A stretch of 9,262 nt of DNA from Bacteroidota bacterium. Its GTDB lineage: Bacteria; Bacteroidota; Bacteroidia; Chitinophagales; Saprospiraceae. Location: assembly GCA_029573365.1 (NCBI GenBank), contig JAKQGD010000158.1:1-9262 (forward strand), in the 5' to 3' direction. The translations under genes were made by a program, and so were the position numbers. This document shows, in pieces, positions 5,286-9,262 of this stretch; position 1 is the stretch's first letter, and every line of letters starts with the position of its first letter. The notes beneath the pieces are model-generated. The model was not told the origin of the DNA. It saw only the letters and a program-made list of their open reading frames with translations, and ran no database searches.

Positions 5286-8200
5286 ATGTTCCCACCACCT
5301 TATTTTCGAAAAATTTGTCTGTTTGTACTCTTCTTATTTTGCTTCAAAACGGCAATCGGCCAGGTAGTACTTAATGAAGTGCTTCCTTATCCTTCCGGAG
5401 CCCAGGGTATGATCCCTTCCGGCCTTGAATGGATAGAAGTGTACAACCCCACCTGCAATCCTGTGGATATCTCAGGGTGGAGAGTAGCCTGCCGGTCCAA
5501 TTTTGGCACTGGTGGGGCTATGACTTTTCCAGCAGGCACTATTGTCCCGCCCCTTGGATTTAGAGTGCTCGGCAACGGGCAGGGTGTTGTGGGACCTTAC
5601 TGCAATACAGGAAACTGGGTAATGCAAAACCTCGACGGGTGGATCGCTTTGTATGACGCCTCTGGCACTCCATTGGAAGGCATATACTGGACCAATACCC
5701 AATCAAAAATCAATAACTCAGGCGATGCTGATTTTAGCCCCAATCCGTGCAATGTGGGGGGAGGTTCCTTGCAAAGTGCCTACCAGATAAATCAATTAGG
5801 TTTAATGACGTATGTAGGCAATAATCCATCAGCCGGCACCATATACAAGCGTATGCCGGACGCGGGCCCGTGGCAAAGCGGAGGCACCCATACTCCTCTG
5901 GCATGCAATAACCCTGCTATATGCCCTACACCCATCACGGCTGCGGCCAATGCATCTCCAGCCACAATTTCCTGCGGGCAATCATCTACATTAACTGCAA
6001 CACCTGCAGGTCTTACCTATGCCTGGAGCACCGGCCAGAATTCTCAGAGCATATCGGTCATGCCTATGATGACCACTACCTACACGGTTACGATCACAGG
6101 AGGACCTTGTCCGGGCGGATCCACAGCTACAGTTACTGTTACTGTGGGCAATTGCTGCGAAGCAGAGGCAGGGTCTATCTCGGTAACAAATAAATGCCCA
6201 GGGGAAAACTTTACCGCCACTGCATCAGGATTTAATGCAACTGCTCCATACACGCAGACCTATTTTCTTACCAGCAGTACAGGACAAATATTACAGGTCA
6301 GTTCGACCGGAAATTTTACAGCTCCTGCTACATGCGGTACATATACTGTACATAGCTACAATTTCCTTACCGGCGGACCTGGCATCACTGCACCGGTGGT
6401 AGGTACCAATGTTTCAGGCATAAACTGTAGTCCGCCAAACCCATGCTGTGACAGGGAGCCCGCCACATTCACAGTGGCCGCCACGGTAACCATGCCACCA
6501 AACGGATCAGCAGTGGTGGCTTGCCCGGCTTTGGCAGTACAACCGATACCACCGGTTGTAAACAACAGCTGTGGCACCGCACTCACGTCTGCAGGTCCCC
6601 AGGTAACAGGCAATCCCGTTTGTAGCGGATATAAAACGTATAGCTGGACCTATACAGATGCCTGCAATGGAACAAACTATGTTTGGGAGTATAATTATTT
6701 TGTATCGCCTCCTGTTGTATCTATGCCAGCAAATCAAGGAAGTACTGTGGCTTGCCCGTCAGCGGCAGCTATCCCGACACCTCCGTCAGTCAATGATAAC
6801 TGTGGAAGGGTACTGTCAGTCTCCGGACCCGTGATCAACCCGGCTACGATAAATTGTAGCGGCACTCAGACCTATACCTGGACATTTACAGACTGTGAAG
6901 GCACCGCTTATCCGTGGGTCTATACCTATACCATAAGCCCTCCGGTAGTCAGCATGCCTGCTAATACCAGTTCCAATGTGGCTTGCAACTCTGCCATAGT
7001 TCCTCCTACACCACCCACTGTTACTGACAACTGCGGCCGTACCCTGACAGTTTCGGCACCTTCAATAAGCGGACCCTCCTGCAGCGGCAACAAAATATAT
7101 CAATACACTTATACTGACTGTTCTGGTGGCAGCCACATATGGACACATACATTTGCCATTTCACCCCCTACAGTGAGCATACCTGCACCCGGGGGAAGCA
7201 CAGTAAACTGCCCTGCTGAGGCTACCACTCCGGTATCGCCCAATGTATCAGACAATTGCGGTAATCCGTTGACCAAAACTGGTCCCGTAGTAGGGTCAAC
7301 GCCGGTATGCGGAGGCCCAAAAACCTACACATGGACTTATACGGATTGTGCAGGCAATTCCTACAGCTGGGTCTATACCTACACAATCAATCCGCCTGTC
7401 GCAGGCACCATACCTCCCAATGGTGGATCGATGGTAGCATGCATTTCCAATGCTCAGACTATACCTACTCCTCCACAGGTTAATGACAACTGCGGTAACC
7501 CAATGCAGCTGACTGGGCCAGTCGTGTCGCCAAATCCGGTATGTTCCGGTACCAAAACTTATACATGGACCTACACCGACTGCAGCGGCAACGCCACACC
7601 ATGGAGCTATGTTTATACCATATCGCCTCCCACATTCAGTATGCCTCCTAACGGGGGCGGCACTGTAAATTGCCTGGCTGCAGCTCAGATAGTGCCTTCA
7701 AATCCTTCGGTTTCCAATTCCTGCGGTACACCACTTACTGTCACAGGCCCTGTAGTGGGAGCTGATCCTGCCTGTTCTGGTGCCAAGACATACATCTGGA
7801 CTTATACGGACTGTACGGGTACAAATGCCCAATGGGTTTATACATACAATATCAGCGACCCGATAATAAGTATCAGTTGCCCGGCAGCACAAAGTTTCTG
7901 CCAGGTGCCGTCTAATATTTACACCATTCCGGCCGCCAGTGCAAGCAGCAACTGTGGCGGTTCGGTAAATGTCAGCTTTAACATCACTGGTGCTACTACA
8001 AGGACAGGCACCGGAAGTGACGCCAGCGGTATTTTTAACCCGGGAGTGTCAACCATAACCTGGGTCACCACCAATACATGCGGGAATACCGCCAGCTGCC
8101 AGACGACAGTTACAATTACGCCGACACCACAGTTGTCTTTGGTTTCATCGACATGCAATATGTCACTGACCTTGTATACAGTTGTATTTACCTCTACCGG

Positions 8201-9230
8201 CGGGAATATTTCGGTGTTACCTGCCGGGACCGTGACAGGGTCTTCTATAACCAATATACCTGCTGGCACCAATATTGTGATAACTGCCAATGATAACGGT
8301 TGTACGGCTACATTGTCGGTTACGGCTCCAAATTGTAGCTGTCCCACCATTGCGGCCCCCACAGGTTCAGGTTACAGTATTTGTGCCGGACAAGCTATTC
8401 AGCCTTTTAATGCAGCGGCAGGGAGCTTCCAGGTGAACTGGTATACTACATCTACCGGCGGGACGCCTGTTTTATCAAACAGCAATACATTTACTCCTGC
8501 CGGACCGAGCACTTGGTATGCTGAGGCTTTTGACCCGGCTACATTATGTTCGAGCCTGACTCGAACCCCGTTTACGCTTGTGGTGAATCCTCTTCCTGTA
8601 CCATCAATTTCTGGTAACAATGCATTATGTTCGGGCACGTCACTTACTCTAAGTGCCTTAGGCGGTACATCTTATGCATGGAGCAATGGAGGAGGTTCTG
8701 CACCTGCAGCAACATTTAGTTCTCTGACTGTGGGAAGTTATACATTTACCGTCACTGTATCTGATGCCAATGGGTGCGTTGCTTCAACACAACACGTAGC
8801 AGTTGTATCTGAGCAGCCTGCCATTTCAGGGATCAGTACATCCTGTGCAACGGACCTGAAAAGTTACAGCATAGCATTTACATCCACCGGCGGCAGCGTC
8901 ACGTCATCTCACGGCACTGTCGGGTCTGGTACGATCACAGGTATCGACACTTCAGTCCAGGTAGTTACCATCACAGTAACAAACCCTGCCAATCCAGCAT
9001 GCACAGTTATTCAAAATGTACCCAGGCCAAACTGCCAGTGCCCCAATATTCAACCACCTTCGGGCCAACCCGCCAGCATGTGTGCCGGCAGCACAGTGCC
9101 GTTACTTACGGCCACGGCTTCCGGTGGTTTTCAGATCAACTGGTATTCTGCCTTTTCAGGAGGCATGCCATTGGCTGCCAATTCAGGGACATACCAGCCG
9201 ACTCCGGCCCCGGGTATGACAACTACCTAA
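5286..9230 (+). CDS. Giant secreted repeat protein: lamin-tail domain, Ig-like domains and six four-cysteine repeats; frame interrupted by TAA
   Basis: 1314 codons before a TAA. Residues 1-25 form a signal peptide, likely cut before Q26. A lamin-tail (LTD) domain spans about 26-140 (VVLNEVLPYPS, EWIEVYNPT, ISGWRV ending at V67, FPAGTIVPPLGF). An Ig/PKD-like domain follows at about 215-287 (TYAWSTGQ, TTTYTVT), then a cysteine-bearing domain at 290-402. Residues 403-862 are six tandem repeats of 75-77 residues, each with four cysteines. Residues 863-948 are a HYR-like domain (TITWVTTNTCGNTASC). Residues 949-1100 are module A, 1101-1177 an Ig-like domain, and 1178 onward a second copy of module A. 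Family knowledge: such arrays are typical of large T9SS-exported adhesins or matrix proteins. No sorting domain is seen, because the frame stops at codon 1315 although coding similarity continues beyond it. The protein is rich in T, S, P, G and C. No Shine-Dalgarno is visible; ATG 5286 is chosen because it precedes a complete signal peptide. Confidence 0.88.
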   Translation: MFPPPYFRKICLFVLFLFCFKTAIGQVVLNEVLPYPSGAQGMIPSGLEWIEVYNPTCNPVDISGWRVACRSNFGTGGAMTFPAGTIVPPLGFRVLGNGQGVVGPYCNTGNWVMQNLDGWIALYDASGTPLEGIYWTNTQSKINNSGDADFSPNPCNVGGGSLQSAYQINQLGLMTYVGNNPSAGTIYKRMPDAGPWQSGGTHTPLACNNPAICPTPITAAANASPATISCGQSSTLTATPAGLTYAWSTGQNSQSISVMPMMTTTYTVTITGGPCPGGSTATVTVTVGNCCEAEAGSISVTNKCPGENFTATASGFNATAPYTQTYFLTSSTGQILQVSSTGNFTAPATCGTYTVHSYNFLTGGPGITAPVVGTNVSGINCSPPNPCCDREPATFTVAATVTMPPNGSAVVACPALAVQPIPPVVNNSCGTALTSAGPQVTGNPVCSGYKTYSWTYTDACNGTNYVWEYNYFVSPPVVSMPANQGSTVACPSAAAIPTPPSVNDNCGRVLSVSGPVINPATINCSGTQTYTWTFTDCEGTAYPWVYTYTISPPVVSMPANTSSNVACNSAIVPPTPPTVTDNCGRTLTVSAPSISGPSCSGNKIYQYTYTDCSGGSHIWTHTFAISPPTVSIPAPGGSTVNCPAEATTPVSPNVSDNCGNPLTKTGPVVGSTPVCGGPKTYTWTYTDCAGNSYSWVYTYTINPPVAGTIPPNGGSMVACISNAQTIPTPPQVNDNCGNPMQLTGPVVSPNPVCSGTKTYTWTYTDCSGNATPWSYVYTISPPTFSMPPNGGGTVNCLAAAQIVPSNPSVSNSCGTPLTVTGPVVGADPACSGAKTYIWTYTDCTGTNAQWVYTYNISDPIISISCPAAQSFCQVPSNIYTIPAASASSNCGGSVNVSFNITGATTRTGTGSDASGIFNPGVSTITWVTTNTCGNTASCQTTVTITPTPQLSLVSSTCNMSLTLYTVVFTSTGGNISVLPAGTVTGSSITNIPAGTNIVITANDNGCTATLSVTAPNCSCPTIAAPTGSGYSICAGQAIQPFNAAAGSFQVNWYTTSTGGTPVLSNSNTFTPAGPSTWYAEAFDPATLCSSLTRTPFTLVVNPLPVPSISGNNALCSGTSLTLSALGGTSYAWSNGGGSAPAATFSSLTVGSYTFTVTVSDANGCVASTQHVAVVSEQPAISGISTSCATDLKSYSIAFTSTGGSVTSSHGTVGSGTITGIDTSVQVVTITVTNPANPACTVIQNVPRPNCQCPNIQPPSGQPASMCAGSTVPLLTATASGGFQINWYSAFSGGMPLAANSGTYQPTPAPGMTTT
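6492..7871 (+). repeat. Six tandem 77-residue four-cysteine HYR-like repeats (protein-level)
   Basis: Repeat units start at residues 403, 480, 557, 632, 709 and 786 (bases 6492, 6723, 6954, 7179, 7410, 7641), with lengths 77, 77, 75, 77, 77 and 77. Each unit has, in order, MPxxxGSxVxC, then P-P-x-V-x-(D/N)-(N/S)-CG, then a Cys in (C)SG or CGG, then TYTDC.G, an aromatic YTYTISPP strand and the start of the next unit. All four cysteines are present in all six units, which would allow two disulfides per unit. Unit 3 is two residues shorter and reads IYQYTYTDC in place of TYTWTYTDC. The resemblance is to HYR-type Ig-like domains; the precise family needs a profile search. Confidence 0.85.
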
Positions 9231-9262
9231 TATGCAGCAGCCTACGATCCTGTCACAAAATG
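8130..9262 (+). repeat. Duplicated C-terminal module (copies at 8130-8585 and 8817-9262)
   Basis: Copy A covers residues 949-1100 and copy B begins at residue 1178 and runs off the window. Shared landmarks in order: S-T-x-C near the start, FTSTGG, GTV-x-G, a V-x-IT strand, PNC-x-CP-x-I, P-x-G then CAG, GxFQxNWY, GG-x-P, and A-x-A-x-DP near the end. A single Ig-like domain (residues 1101-1177, CSGTSLTLSALGG, YAWSNGG, ANGC) separates them. Copy B contains the in-frame TAA where copy A has W1077. Confidence 0.75.
9231..9262 (+). other. Continuation of the giant gene's reading frame beyond the TAA
   Basis: In the same frame as the giant gene, the bases after the stop translate as YAAAYDPVTK followed by an incomplete codon. 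This matches YAEAFDPAT (residues 1078-1086) of the first module copy at exactly the expected place, so it is coding sequence of the same repeat rather than intergenic DNA. The window ends before the gene's real end. Confidence 0.75.

Noticed and set aside
6492..7871. Regular spacing suggesting a CRISPR array or DNA-level satellite
   Set aside because: The period is about 231 bases, the identity is at protein level with many synonymous differences, and the frame is open throughout.
7919..8362. A 147-codon open frame on the minus strand
   Set aside because: It lies opposite the HYR-like and module A coding region; the valine- and proline-rich translation is what antisense of Thr/Gly-rich repeat DNA produces, and the plus-strand protein is clearly real.

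Overview
The window looks like chromosomal DNA from a member of the Bacteroidota (a Chitinophagales/Saprospiria/Cytophagia-like organism, not resolvable further by eye). Three things point there: two neighbouring proteins end in type IX secretion system (T9SS) type A sorting domains finishing in KWIK plus one residue; none of the starts has a convincing Shine-Dalgarno sequence; and TAnnTTTG (-7 type) promoter motifs occur upstream of genes. Every gene I can support is on the + strand.

Layout. 49-519 encodes a Fur-family metal-responsive repressor with intact structural zinc cysteines. 608-1417 encodes an exported M23-type metallopeptidase in DNA that is visibly more AT-rich than the rest. 1418-1944 is a gene-poor, AT-rich stretch with a weak terminator candidate, a perfect small hairpin, several GGGTG/CACCC complementary elements and one promoter-like motif. 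1945-3543 and 3563-5074, separated by 19 bases, encode two secreted multidomain proteins that share the same C-terminal design (fibronectin-like linker domain plus T9SS sorting domain) but carry different N-terminal domains. 5075-5285 holds a -7-like motif, then a set of overlapping inverted repeats ending in a terminator-like hairpin with a T-rich tail only about 20 bases before the next start codon.

5286-9230 encodes a 1314-residue surface or secreted protein: signal peptide, lamin-tail domain, Ig/PKD-like domains, six tandem repeats of 75-77 residues with four invariant cysteines each, a HYR-like domain, and a long C-terminal module that begins a second copy. That reading frame meets a TAA at 9228-9230, but the same frame plainly continues to encode the repeat module in the last 32 bases of the window. 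The gene is therefore either interrupted by a recent nonsense change (or sequence error) or read through, and its true C-terminus, presumably with a sorting domain, lies outside the window.

How the genes fit together: the three large proteins form a secreted/cell-surface cluster of the adhesin or extracellular-matrix type. The peptidase and the repressor next to them have no evident functional link to that cluster beyond export in the case of the peptidase. I see no defence system, CRISPR array, insertion sequence, tRNA or rRNA. The most interesting points are the in-frame stop, the attenuator-like leader before the giant gene, and the uniform four-cysteine repeat array.
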